Positions 17,223 through 26,487 of a DNA stretch of 32,923 nt are shown in pieces; position 1 is the stretch's first letter, and the number at the start of each line of letters is the position of its first letter. This DNA is from Pseudomonadota bacterium (GTDB lineage: Bacteria; Pseudomonadota; Gammaproteobacteria; Competibacterales; Competibacteraceae). The notes below the pieces were generated by a model. That model saw only the letters and a list, made by a program, of their open reading frames with translations, did not search any database and had not been told where the DNA came from. The stretch spans positions 1-32,923 of the forward strand of contig JAFEGB010000325.1 in the NCBI GenBank assembly GCA_018240295.1, written 5' to 3'. A program made the position numbers and the translations under genes.

Positions 17223-19259
17223 ATGCCCCAGTACATCAACAGCAACATTCCCTCGCTGAACGCCCAGCGCAACCTGAACGCCTCCCAGAACGCCCTGCAG
17301 ACCTCGCTGCAGCGCCTGTCCTCGGGCATGCGCATCAACAGCGCCAAGGACGACGCCGCCGGCCTCGCGATTTCCGATCGCTTCACCTCGCAGATCAAGG
17401 GCATCAACCAGGCCACGCGCAACGCCAACGACGGCATCTCGCTGGCGCAGACGGCCGAAGGCGCGCTTGGTGAAATCACCAACAACCTGCAGCGCCTGCG
17501 TGAACTGGCCGTGCAGTCGGCCAACGCCACGAACAGCGATTCCGACCGCGCCGCGCTGCAGCAGGAAGCCGGCCAGCTGCTGCAGGAAATCGACCGCTCC
17601 GCCAAGGCTTCCAACTTCAACGGCACCAATCTGCTCGATGGCAGCTTCAAGGGTGCGAATTTCCAGGTCGGTGCCAACGTCGGCGAAACCATCAACGTCT
17701 CGCTCAACGGTGCGACCACCGACAAGCTCGGCGTCAGCAACGCCGTGTCGGTCAGCTCGGTGTCGACCGCGAACGCGATCGCCAGCGGCGACATGTCGAT
17801 CAACGGCGTGCTGATCGGCCCGTCCGTGGCTTCCAGCGATCACGCCTCGTTCAGCGGCAATGCCGCCAGCTCGATCGCCAAGGCTGCGGCGATCAACGCC
17901 AAGACTTCCGAGACCGGCGTCACCGCCACCGTCGACAAGAACATCGCCGAAGGCGCGAGCATGACCGGCGCCAGCGCGACCGGCGCGATCGTCGTCAACG
18001 GCGTGACCACGGCGACCTTCTCGACCAGCACCGATACGGCGCTGACGCGCAAGAACGTCGTCGAGGCGATCAACGCGATCTCGGCGCGCACCGGCGTCAC
18101 GGCGGTCGACAGCGGCCTCGACACCGGCGGTGTGCAGCTCGTCGCTGCCGACGGCCGCAACATCACGACCTCGTTCGCGACCATCACTTCCGCGGGCACC
18201 GGCGTCATGGCGGCCGGCACCAACTACGGCACGGTTTCGCTGTCCTCGGACCAGGACATCGTGATCGCCGGCGGCACGACCAACACGCTCGGCACCAACG
18301 CCGGCTTCACGGCGGGTACCTACAAGACCCAGGAAGCCACGGTTTCGACGGTCGCCAACAACGGTACGGCGCTCGCCAGCGGTGACTTCAGCCTCAATGG
18401 CGTGCTGGTCGGAGCTTCGCGCTCCTCGGATGACACGGCCTCGACCGGCACGACCGCCCAGCGCGCCGGCAGCGCCATCGCCAAGGTCGCGGCGATCAAC
18501 CGCGCCAGCGAGCAGACCGGCGTCACGGCCACCGCCAACACCACGCGCGTCAACGGCACCACGCAGGTCGGCGCCTCGACCACCGGTCGTCTGGTGATCA
18601 ACGGCGTGACCACCGCGACCTTCTCGACGACGACCGCCACCGCGGCCTCGCGCGCTGCGGCGATCACCGCGACCAACGCGATCTCGGGCCGCACCGGTGT
18701 CTCCGCGATCGACGACGGCACCAACGGCGTGCGCCTCGAAGCCGCGGATGGCCGCAACATCATCCACTCGTTCACGGGCGTGACCGCGGCCAGCACCGGT
18801 GTCGGTGCGGCGGCGACCACCTTCGGCACCTACACATTGCACTCGGCGAGCGCGATCAACGTCGGCGCCGGCACGACCAACGTCAACACCGGTGTCGCGA
18901 ACTCCGGCCTCGGTCTCGGCACCTACGGCGAAACCAAGACCGGCAGCTCGCTGAAGGAGCTCGACATCTCGACGGTGGACGGAGCCAACAAGGCGCTGAC
19001 GGCGATCGACAACGCGCTGAAGCAGATCGACGAGAACCGCTCGACGCTCGGTGCCGTGCAGAACCGCTTCGGCTCGACGCTGAACACGCTCGCCACCAAC
19101 GCCGAGAACCTGACCGCCGCCCGTTCGCGCATCCAGGATGCCGACTTCGCCTCGGAAACGGCCACGCTCAGCAAGAACCAGATCCTGCAGCAGGCGGGCA
19201 CCGCGATGCTCGCGCAGGCCAACCAGCTCTCGCAGGGCGTGCTGAGCCTGCTCCGCTAA
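17223..19259 (+). CDS. fliC: Flagellin FliC, long variant with duplicated central domain
   Basis: This is the 678-residue filament subunit. The N-terminal D0/D1 region is canonical (YINSNIPSLNAQRNLNASQN, LSSGMRINSAKDDAAGLAIS, then NDGISLAQTAEGALGEI), as is the C-terminal region (about residues 578-678, with ENRSTLGAVQNRF, RIQDADFASETATLSKNQIL and the ending QLSQGVLSLLR). The central part (about 180-560) is Ser/Thr-rich and contains two homologous copies of a domain that starts at residue 189 and again at 387. This surface-exposed region offers many Ser/Thr for O-glycosylation by the adjacent pse system. The ATG at 17223 has GAGGA at an 8-nt spacing. It is transcribed from its own FliA promoter and closed by a strong terminator, so it is probably a monocistronic late gene. 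Confidence 0.96.
   Translation: MPQYINSNIPSLNAQRNLNASQNALQTSLQRLSSGMRINSAKDDAAGLAISDRFTSQIKGINQATRNANDGISLAQTAEGALGEITNNLQRLRELAVQSANATNSDSDRAALQQEAGQLLQEIDRSAKASNFNGTNLLDGSFKGANFQVGANVGETINVSLNGATTDKLGVSNAVSVSSVSTANAIASGDMSINGVLIGPSVASSDHASFSGNAASSIAKAAAINAKTSETGVTATVDKNIAEGASMTGASATGAIVVNGVTTATFSTSTDTALTRKNVVEAINAISARTGVTAVDSGLDTGGVQLVAADGRNITTSFATITSAGTGVMAAGTNYGTVSLSSDQDIVIAGGTTNTLGTNAGFTAGTYKTQEATVSTVANNGTALASGDFSLNGVLVGASRSSDDTASTGTTAQRAGSAIAKVAAINRASEQTGVTATANTTRVNGTTQVGASTTGRLVINGVTTATFSTTTATAASRAAAITATNAISGRTGVSAIDDGTNGVRLEAADGRNIIHSFTGVTAASTGVGAAATTFGTYTLHSASAINVGAGTTNVNTGVANSGLGLGTYGETKTGSSLKELDISTVDGANKALTAIDNALKQIDENRSTLGAVQNRFGSTLNTLATNAENLTAARSRIQDADFASETATLSKNQILQQAGTAMLAQANQLSQGVLSLLR
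17787..18300 (+). repeat. Flagellin central-domain repeat, copy 1
   Basis: This stretch encodes GDMSINGVLIG, then SSIAKAAAINAKTSETGVTA, IVVNGVTTATFST, ISARTGVTAV and VAADGRNITT. The same order of motifs recurs 594 bp downstream. The sequence resembles a flagellin hook-IN type motif. The boundaries are approximate. Confidence 0.75.
18381..18894 (+). repeat. Flagellin central-domain repeat, copy 2
   Basis: This stretch encodes GDFSLNGVLVG, SAIAKVAAINRASEQTGVTA, LVINGVTTATFST, ISGRTGVSAI and EAADGRNIIH, collinear with copy 1 in frame and with nearly the same spacing. The copies are clearly diverged, so the duplication is old rather than recent. Confidence 0.75.
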
Positions 19260-19303
19260 GCTCAGACCGGCTGACAGGAGGCGCATGAGCGCCCGTTGAA
19301 AAC

Positions 19304-19337
19304 GGCCCGGGGGCGGAGAGTACGCCCCCGGGCCTTT
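19304..19337 (+). terminator. Strong rho-independent terminator of fliC
   Basis: A perfect 12-bp stem, GGCCCGGGGGCG (19304-19315) and CGCCCCCGGGCC (19323-19334), with a 7-nt loop is followed by TTTGGGCTTTC. It lies 45 bp behind fliC and 21 bp before the flaG start. Confidence 0.88.
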
Positions 19338-19357
19338 GGGCTTTCGGGAGGTGGATC

Positions 19358-19795
19358 ATGACCTTGAGCATTCCGCCGGCTGGCGGCGCGATCGAGCGCC
19401 CGCCGGCGACGGCCGTCGCGGTACAACAGGCGATCTCGCCGGGCGCGGCCCAGAACCTGACGCCGGAGGCGGTCGCACCGGTCGATCCGGTGGCGGCGAT
19501 CGCCGCGCTCGGTGACGTGCGCGGCCGTGCCGGCAACGAACCGCAGCAGCAGGGCAGCGTCGAGGAGCGCGAGCGCGAACTGCAGCGCGCGACCGAGGAC
19601 GTCAACCGCTATCTGTCCGAGTCGCACCGCGCGCTGAATTTCAGCATCGACAGGGAAAGCGGCGAGACCGTCGTCAAGGTCATGGATACCGAGAAGAACG
19701 AGGTCATCCGCCAGATCCCGTCCGAAGAAGTCCTGGCGCTGGCACGACGCTTGCGTGATGGGGAGGAGGGATACCTCGTACACGCCCAGGCCTGA
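19358..19795 (+). CDS. flaG: FlaG-family flagellar protein
   Basis: This 145-residue protein has a disordered Ala/Pro-rich N-terminal half and the FlaG domain in the C-terminal 75 residues. The diagnostic run is VEERERELQRATEDVNRYL, then LNFSIDRESGETVVKVMDTE and EVIRQIPSEEVLALARRL. FlaG proteins influence filament length in polar flagella; the molecular role is not settled. The start at 19358 follows GGGAGG. The gene sits directly behind the fliC terminator and 37 bp before fliD, the arrangement seen in Pseudomonas and Vibrio. No separate promoter for flaG-fliD was recognised in the 20 bp between terminator and start, so read-through from fliC may feed it. Confidence 0.92.
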   Translation: MTLSIPPAGGAIERPPATAVAVQQAISPGAAQNLTPEAVAPVDPVAAIAALGDVRGRAGNEPQQQGSVEERERELQRATEDVNRYLSESHRALNFSIDRESGETVVKVMDTEKNEVIRQIPSEEVLALARRLRDGEEGYLVHAQA

Positions 19796-19832
19796 CGGAT
19801 TTCCGTCACCTTTGCCCGAGAGCACAAGCGCC

Positions 19833-21857
19833 ATGGCAGCCATATCCTCTCCCGGACTCGGCTCCGGACTCGACGTGAACAACCTCGTCTCGCAGCTGAT
19901 GGCGGCGGAACGCAAGGCGCCGACGGCGCGCCTCGACAGCGCCAGCACGCTGAACGATGCGCGCATCTCGGCGCTCGGCAAGATCACGTCGGCGCTCGAC
20001 AAGCTGCAGACCGCCGCCGGCACGCTGGCGAGCCCGAACACCTTCCAGACCAAGACGGCGACCGTCAGCGATCCGTCGGCGCTGTCGGTGACCGCCGCGC
20101 GCACCGCCGCCGCCGGCAGCTACACGGTCGAGGTCTCGCAGCTCGCGCGCGCCGACAAGCTCGCAAGTGCCAGCTTCAACACGGCATTCGAGACCGTCGG
20201 TACCGGCACGCTGACGATCTCGTTCGGCACCTGGAACTCGGGCAGCAGCACCTTCACGCCGAACGCCACCAAGCCCTCGACCAGCATCGTCATCGATGCC
20301 ACCAACAACACGCTCTCCGGCATCCGCGATGCGATCAACGCCGCCGGTGCCGGCGTCACGGCCAGCATCGTCGGCGATGGCAGCGGCCAGCGCCTGGTGT
20401 TCTCGGGCAGCGAGTCGGGGGCCGCGAACGCGCTGAAGATCAGCGTCAGCGACAACGACGGCAATTCGACCGATGCCGGCGGGCTGTCGCAGTTCGCCTT
20501 CGATCCGGCCGCGACCGCCGGCAGCGGCAGGAATCTGACGCAGACCGTCAGTGCCCAGGACGCCAAGTTCAAGCTCGATGGCCTGTCGCTGACCAGCAGC
20601 ACGAATCTGGTCGGCTCGGCGGTGTCGGGCCTGACGCTGAACCTCAGGACCGTGACCAGCAGCCCGGTCACCGTCGACATTGCCCGCGACGACAGCGCCG
20701 CGGCCAAGGCGGTGTCGGGTCTGGTCGATGCCTACAACGAAGTGGTGTCGGCCGTGAAGTCGGCCTCCAGCTTCGACAGTGAATCGAAGAAGGGCGGGCC
20801 GCTGATCGGCGATGCCTCGGTGCTGTCGGTCATGGGCCGGCTGCGCGGCCTGATGACCTCCTCGATCGCCGGTCTGGGCGGTGCGTCGAGCCTCAAGGCC
20901 GTCGGCGTGTCCTTCCAGAAGGACGGCACGCTGAGCTTTGATTCGAGCACGCTCGCCGATGCCCTGAGCAGCAATGCCGATTCCGTCGCCCGCCTGTTCG
21001 GTGCCACCGGCAAGGCCAGCGACAGCCGCGTGTCGGTGGTCGTGTCGTCCTCGACGACCAAAACCGGCAACTACGCGGTGGACATCACTACCGAGCCGGC
21101 CGGCGGCCTGCTGACCGGCGCGGTCACGGCGCCGGGTTTCCCGCTGACCATCGACGGCACCAACAACGGCCTGAGCCTGCTCATCGACGGCACCGCCACC
21201 GGCGCGCTGACGCTGACCCAGGGCAGCTACGCGAGTGCCGATGATCTCGCGCACGAGCTGCAGAGCCGCATCAACGGTGCCTCGGCGCTGAAGACCGCCG
21301 GTGCCGCGGTGACCGTGAGCTGGAACACCGATCACTTCGAGATCCGCTCGAACCGCTACGGCGCGGCCTCGACCGTGTCGCTCGCCAGCGGCTCGGCGGC
21401 AACCGCGCTCGGCCTCGATACCGGCACGGCCACGGCCGGCACCGATGTCGCCGGCACCATCGGCGGCGTTGCCGCCACCGGCAGCGGCCGCATCCTGACC
21501 GCAAGCGGCGATGCCGACGGGCTGCGGCTGCTGATCTCCGGGGCCGGCACCGGCGCGCGCGGCAGCGTCGACTTCAAGCGCGGGCTCGGGGACCAGCTCA
21601 AGTCCCTGCTCGATGACGTGCTCGCCGATGACGGCACGATCGGGCGGCGCAGCAGCGGTCTCAGTGACGAGAGCGCGCGCATTGCGAAGCAGCGCACCGC
21701 CCTCGACGACCGCATGACCGAACTCGAAACCCGCTACCGCACGCAGTTCACGCGGCTCGACTCGGTGATGGCGAGCCTGAAGGCGACCAGCGACTTCCTG
21801 ACCTCGCAACTGAATGCAATGACCAACTCCGGCAGCAGTTCCAGCAGTTCGAACTGA
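19833..21857 (+). CDS. fliD: Flagellar filament cap protein FliD (HAP2)
   Basis: This is the 674-residue cap protein that assists flagellin folding at the filament tip. The N-terminal FliD_N motif is clear (SSPGLGSGLDVNNLVSQLMAAERKAP, residues 5-30). The C-terminal coiled coil (about 590-665: RMTELETRYRTQFTRLDSVMA, then FLTSQLNAM) matches FliD_C. It is longer than the usual 450-550 residues. The extra length is Ala/Ser/Thr/Gly-rich and contains hook-IN-like units (for example GNYAVDITTEPAGG and GLSLLIDGTATGALTL, roughly 400-580). The start at 19833 is preceded by GAGAG; the frame is open back to 19755 but that part overlaps flaG. fliS follows after 103 bp. Confidence 0.95.
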   Translation: MAAISSPGLGSGLDVNNLVSQLMAAERKAPTARLDSASTLNDARISALGKITSALDKLQTAAGTLASPNTFQTKTATVSDPSALSVTAARTAAAGSYTVEVSQLARADKLASASFNTAFETVGTGTLTISFGTWNSGSSTFTPNATKPSTSIVIDATNNTLSGIRDAINAAGAGVTASIVGDGSGQRLVFSGSESGAANALKISVSDNDGNSTDAGGLSQFAFDPAATAGSGRNLTQTVSAQDAKFKLDGLSLTSSTNLVGSAVSGLTLNLRTVTSSPVTVDIARDDSAAAKAVSGLVDAYNEVVSAVKSASSFDSESKKGGPLIGDASVLSVMGRLRGLMTSSIAGLGGASSLKAVGVSFQKDGTLSFDSSTLADALSSNADSVARLFGATGKASDSRVSVVVSSSTTKTGNYAVDITTEPAGGLLTGAVTAPGFPLTIDGTNNGLSLLIDGTATGALTLTQGSYASADDLAHELQSRINGASALKTAGAAVTVSWNTDHFEIRSNRYGAASTVSLASGSAATALGLDTGTATAGTDVAGTIGGVAATGSGRILTASGDADGLRLLISGAGTGARGSVDFKRGLGDQLKSLLDDVLADDGTIGRRSSGLSDESARIAKQRTALDDRMTELETRYRTQFTRLDSVMASLKATSDFLTSQLNAMTNSGSSSSSSN

Positions 21858-21960
21858 CGGATGCGGTGTTCGCAGGCGATCACACCGGCCCGGCTGCGGC
21901 CGCGCCAATCCACCCACGGCCCCGCCGGCACGCGCGGGACGTACTCCAGAGGAACCCGAC

Positions 21961-22350
21961 ATGACCCCCGCCCAGCAGGCACTCGCGCAGTACAACCGCA
22001 TCGGTACCGTCAGTGCCGTGGAGGATGCCTCGCCGCACCGGCTGATCCAGCTGCTGCTCGACGCCGGCCTTGAGCGCATCGCCCATGCGCGCCGGGCGCT
22101 GGAAGCCGGCGATGTCGCTGCGCGCGGCCTGGCCATCGGCAAGGCGCTCGACATCGTGGCCGGCCTGCGCGGCAGCCTGAACTTCGAGGCCGGCGGCGAG
22201 ATTGCGACCAATCTCGATGCGCTGTACGAATACCTCGAACGCCGGCTGCTGCAGGCCAACCTCGAAGCCGATGCCGGCATGCTCGACGAGGCGGCGACGC
22301 TGCTGCGCCAGGTCAAGGAAGGCTGGGACGGCATCGCCGACGCCGCGTGA
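21961..22350 (+). CDS. fliS: Flagellin export chaperone FliS
   Basis: This 129-residue four-helix cytoplasmic chaperone binds the C-terminal helices of flagellin and prevents premature polymerisation. The family pattern is QQALAQYNRIGTVSAVEDASPHRLIQLLLDAGLERIAHARRALE at the N-terminus and a second helix block GLRGSLNFEAGGEIATNLDALYEYLERRLL at about 63-92, where LNFExGGEIAxNLxxLYxYMxRRL is diagnostic. The ATG at 21961 follows GAGGA. The stop overlaps the GTG start of the next gene by 4 bp, so the two chaperones are translationally coupled. Confidence 0.94.
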   Translation: MTPAQQALAQYNRIGTVSAVEDASPHRLIQLLLDAGLERIAHARRALEAGDVAARGLAIGKALDIVAGLRGSLNFEAGGEIATNLDALYEYLERRLLQANLEADAGMLDEAATLLRQVKEGWDGIADAA

Positions 22351-22658
22351 ACCCCGTGGACTGGCACGCGCAGGCCGCCGGCGTGCTCGCCGCCACCGAG
22401 ACCATGCTGCGTCACGCCGAGGCACAGGACTGGTCGTCGCTGGCCGAGGCCGAGGCCGGGCGCAAGCCGGCGCTCGCCCGGCTGCTGCCGGCACCGGCCG
22501 CGGTCGATCCGGCCGCCGTGCTCGCCTTCATCGAGGCCGTGCTCGCCAGCGACCAGCGCACGGCCCGGCTGGTCGGCGAGTCCCGCGACGAAGCCGGCCA
22601 GGCGCTGCGCGGCCTGATGGCGGCCGGTCACGCCAGACGCGCCTATGGCGGGGCCTGA
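22347..22658 (+). CDS. fliT: FliT-like flagellar chaperone
   Basis: This is a 103-residue helical protein with no membrane segment, beginning with GTG at 22347 inside the fliS stop region. Sequence similarity to enteric FliT is low, as usual. The call rests on size, helical content (WHAQAAGVLAATETMLRHAEAQDWSSLAEAEAGRKPAL resembles the FliT first two helices) and its fixed place directly behind fliS. FliT proteins chaperone FliD and, in enterics, inhibit FlhDC; this system uses FleQ instead, so only the chaperone role is expected. The next gene starts 3 bp after the stop. Confidence 0.72.
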   Translation: MNPVDWHAQAAGVLAATETMLRHAEAQDWSSLAEAEAGRKPALARLLPAPAAVDPAAVLAFIEAVLASDQRTARLVGESRDEAGQALRGLMAAGHARRAYGGA

Positions 22659-22660
22659 GC

Positions 22661-23209
22661 ATGGAAGCCGGCGAGGGGCTGTATCACGAGGCACTGCTGC
22701 CGCTGGCGTGGCGGGCGCTGCCGGAGCTGCCCGGTCCCGAAATGGCCCGGCAGGAGACCGAGGCCGCGCGCGAGGTGCTGCGTTCGCTGCTGACGCTGGC
22801 GCTCGGCCCCGGCGAGGCGGCCGATGATGTCGCCGCTGCCGGCGGCAGCGAACGTGGTGGCGAACTGCTGCGGCTGGAGCGCAAGCTCGATCTGGTGCTC
22901 GAACTGCTCGGCAGATTACTGATTCGCGCCGAAAATCTGCCGCCACTTCATAAGGTGAGGCTGTCCGCCGAAACCGTGCTGTGGCAAAGTGACGAAATTC
23001 CGTCGCCTGGTCCGGTCGCCGTCGAACTCCACCTCGACCTGCGCTATCCGCTGCCGCTGTGCCTGAGCGGAAATGCGCAGGTCGACGGCGACCAGGTCCG
23101 CGTTGACTTCGCCAGCACCGATCCGACGCTGCGCGATGCACTCGAACGCCTGATCTTCCTGCTCCACCGCCGTCGGCTCGGTCGCGAACGGCGTCCTTCG
23201 GGGCGTTGA
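22661..23209 (+). CDS. Degenerate PilZ-domain protein in the flagellar cluster
   Basis: This 182-residue protein has an N-terminal helical region (about 1-90, with RLERKLDLVLELLGRLL) and a C-terminal beta-rich part resembling PilZ (about 95-180). The strand order VRLSAETVLW, PSPGPVAVELHLDLRYPLPLCLSGNAQ, VRVDFAS and a terminal LERLIFLLHRRRLGRER matches flagellar-cluster PilZ proteins, where the last block is usually FxxHRRxI. The c-di-GMP signatures RxxxR and D/NxSxxG are not visible: LSAETVL occupies the second site. It may therefore be a protein-interaction version that does not bind the nucleotide. The start at 22661 is the first ATG after fliT; the frame is open far upstream only as a shadow of fliS and fliT. 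Confidence 0.68.
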   Translation: MEAGEGLYHEALLPLAWRALPELPGPEMARQETEAAREVLRSLLTLALGPGEAADDVAAAGGSERGGELLRLERKLDLVLELLGRLLIRAENLPPLHKVRLSAETVLWQSDEIPSPGPVAVELHLDLRYPLPLCLSGNAQVDGDQVRVDFASTDPTLRDALERLIFLLHRRRLGRERRPSGR

Positions 23210-23233
23210 CCGGGCGATATCCCCAACTATGGT
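23206..23233 (+). promoter_or_regulatory. Candidate sigma70 promoter of fleQ
   Basis: TTGACC (23206-23211), a 16-bp spacer and TATGGT (23228-23233) give 5/6 and 4/6 matches to -35 and -10. The -35 overlaps the stop codon of the PilZ-like gene. In Pseudomonas fleQ is also transcribed by a housekeeping sigma factor, which fits a top-level regulator. The leader would be about 60 nt. Confidence 0.45.
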
Positions 23234-23298
23234 TGTGGGCTCGCCGGACCAGCCCTGGCCCGCGATCCCCCCCGTCGAAACACCGAGTCCGGTCTGCA

Positions 23299-24746
<1,448 letters not shown>

Positions 24747-24750
<4 letters not shown>

Positions 24751-25460
24751 GCGAACCCGTTCCCGAAACCTTCCGTACTGCCGGTGCTGCCGGTGCTGCA
24801 CTGCCGTCGGTGCTGCTGTTCGACCTCGACGGCACGCTGGTCGATTCGGCCCCGAGCATCCTCGAAAGCTTCCGGCTCGCGTTCGCGGCCTGCGGCATCG
24901 AGCCGGCCGTCGCCCTCGATGCCCGGCTGATCGGACCGCCGCTGCGCCCGACGCTGACGCGCCTGCTCGGCGGCGAGGCCGATGCGCCGACGCTCGACCG
25001 GCTCGCCTCGGCATTCCGTGATGCCTACGACGGCGGCGGCTGGCGCGCGACCGTCGCCTATCCGGGCCTCGAAGCCGTGATCGCCAGGCTGGCCGATGCG
25101 GGCCGGCGGCTGTTCGTCGTCACCAACAAGCGCCTGACGCCGACCCGGCTGATCCTCGATCACTTCGGTCTGGGGCCGCGCTTCGAGGCCGTGTACGCGC
25201 TCGATGCCTTCGAGCCGCCGGTCGCCGACAAGGCGGCGGCACTGGCGGTCGTGCTGGCCCGGCACGGACTGGCCGCGGCCGATTGCGTCTACATCGGCGA
25301 CACGCCTGAAGACGCCGCCGCTGCTGCGGCCAACGATCTCGCCTTCATCGCGGCCGGCTGGGGCTATGGCGATCCGGCCCGGCTGGCGGCGGCGGCGGCG
25401 CAGGCGCGCGTCGGGACGCTGGCGGAGCTTGCGGAGCTGCTGCTCGCGCCGGAGTTTTGA
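24747..25460 (+). CDS. HAD-family phosphatase, phosphoglycolate phosphatase-like
   Basis: This 237-residue member of the Gph/PGPase-like HAD subfamily has motif I LLFDLDGTLVDSA (about residues 26-38), motif II FVVTNKR with threonine/asparagine, the catalytic lysine in PPVADKAAAL, and motif III YIGDTPEDAAAA (about 182-193). A helical C1 cap lies between motifs I and II. It should dephosphorylate a small phospho-metabolite; the specific substrate cannot be read off, and fusions or neighbours give no hint. The ATG overlaps the fleQ stop (ATGA), so it is co-translated with the flagellar master regulator, an unusual partner: in Pseudomonas the next genes would be fleS and fleR. Confidence 0.85.
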
Positions 25461-25467
25461 CTGCCGG

Positions 25468-25501
25468 TGGCGCCTGCATCGCCGTCGAAAATCCGGCGCC
25501 A
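25468..25501 (+). terminator. Weak inverted repeat after the fleQ-HAD pair
   Basis: TGGCGCC (25468-25474) and GGCGCCA (25495-25501) are perfect 7-bp arms separated by 20 nt, just behind the HAD stop and before the sigma54 promoter region. There is no T-run, so terminator function is uncertain. Confidence 0.25.
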
Positions 25502-25515
25502 TCATCGGTTTACAA

Positions 25516-25529
25516 TTCAAATTACTGAA
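25516..25529 (+). promoter_or_regulatory. AT-rich palindromic site upstream of the sigma54 promoter
   Basis: TTCAAATTACTGAA has inverted TTCA/TGAA ends and lies in the most AT-rich stretch of the window (about 25508-25550), 20 bp upstream of a -24/-12 element. It is a plausible FleQ or IHF site; similarity to the FleQ box is only partial. Confidence 0.3.
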
Positions 25530-25548
25530 TAGAAAGGAGATTCATAGT

Positions 25549-25564
25549 AGGCACAGGACTTGCT
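25549..25564 (+). promoter_or_regulatory. Sigma54 (RpoN) promoter of the FleS-like/fliE-K operon
   Basis: AGGCAC-N5-TTGCT matches TGGCAC-N5-TTGCT at every position but the first, with GG and GC correctly spaced. It is 58 bp before the FleS-like gene and 920 bp before fliE. No better promoter is seen in the 80-bp gap in front of fliE itself, so this is the probable driver of the basal-body operon. A small hairpin (ACGGG/CCCGT, near 25578-25593) follows in the leader. Confidence 0.75.
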
Positions 25565-25621
25565 GAGCTACCAGCGTGGACGGGAAACCGCCCGTTTGAG
25601 TAGCCGCACCGAGGTGCCGAA

Positions 25622-26407
25622 ATGAACCCGACCCGTCATCCGCTCGAAGCCGACCGTCCCGTGGACGGCCAGAGCCGGATTCCGTCGCCGGGCGTGCCCG
25701 CAGGGGACGCCTGCGACGAGTTCGAGCAGCGGCGCAGCGAACGCCTGCAGCGGCTGCGCCGGCTCGGCGACCTGATGGCCCACCTGGCCGAGCGCATCGA
25801 AACCCCGGATCCGTCGATGCTGTCGGCCGGCGACGCGCTGCCGCGCGCCGAGGACGAACTGCTCGAACGCCTGCAGCAGCTCGAAGTCACCGTGCGCAAC
25901 CTGCTGATCTGCGTGCGCGGCGGCGGGCTGGAGCGCCGGCCGCTGCCGGCCGCGGTGCTGATCGGGCGCTGCATCGATGCGCTGCTGCCGCAGCTCGGTG
26001 CCACCGGCGCGACGCTCGCCGTCGACAGCACGCTGCCGGCCGAAGCCGAGGTTCTCGTCCACCCCGAAGCCTTCGTCGCGATGCTGCAGACGCTGGCCGA
26101 GCCCTGGCTCGCGCACGGCGTGCGCCTGCAGCTCGGCTTCCACGCCGGTGCCGACGGACGCCCGCAGCTTGACTGCCGGCGCCACGCGCCGGGCGCCCAG
26201 CCTGCCCGTCGTGATCCGCTCGCCGCGCGGGTCGCGCGCATCGTTGCCCAGGCCCACGCCGCCGAGCTGAGCGGTGATCCGGCCGATGGCCGGCTGACGC
26301 TGCGTCTGCCGGCGCTCGATCTTCCCCGTGACCCGGCCGCGGAGGCCGGGATCCCCGCCGCTGCCGCCGGCAACGGCCCGCCTGCCGGCGGCCAGCGCGT
26401 GGCCTGA
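25622..26407 (+). CDS. FleS-like degenerate histidine kinase (pseudokinase)
   Basis: This 261-residue protein keeps the layout of the FleS/AtoS-type transmitter but has lost its active residues. The H-box region reads LGDLMAHLAERIETPD (residues 48-63), where FleS-type kinases have LAHQxRTPL; the histidine position is Glu57. The X-region follows well (LLERLQQLEVTVRNLLICVRGG, 80-101). The ATPase end reads DPLAARVARIVAQAHAAELSG (from about 198) and GRLTLRLP, where kinases have GLGLAIVRxxxxxHGGxL; the G-box glycines are gone. No PAS domain precedes it. The start at 25622 has GAGG upstream. In Pseudomonas fleS lies between fleQ and fleR; here fleR is missing and fliE follows. It may act as a structural partner of FleQ or be decaying; the open frame is intact. 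Confidence 0.7.
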   Translation: MNPTRHPLEADRPVDGQSRIPSPGVPAGDACDEFEQRRSERLQRLRRLGDLMAHLAERIETPDPSMLSAGDALPRAEDELLERLQQLEVTVRNLLICVRGGGLERRPLPAAVLIGRCIDALLPQLGATGATLAVDSTLPAEAEVLVHPEAFVAMLQTLAEPWLAHGVRLQLGFHAGADGRPQLDCRRHAPGAQPARRDPLAARVARIVAQAHAAELSGDPADGRLTLRLPALDLPRDPAAEAGIPAAAAGNGPPAGGQRVA

Positions 26408-26487
26408 ACCGGCCGCGCCCCGCCCGCGTACGCCCGACACGACCCGGCCTGATCCGGCCTGATACCGAATCCAGGAGACCGAAGCTC

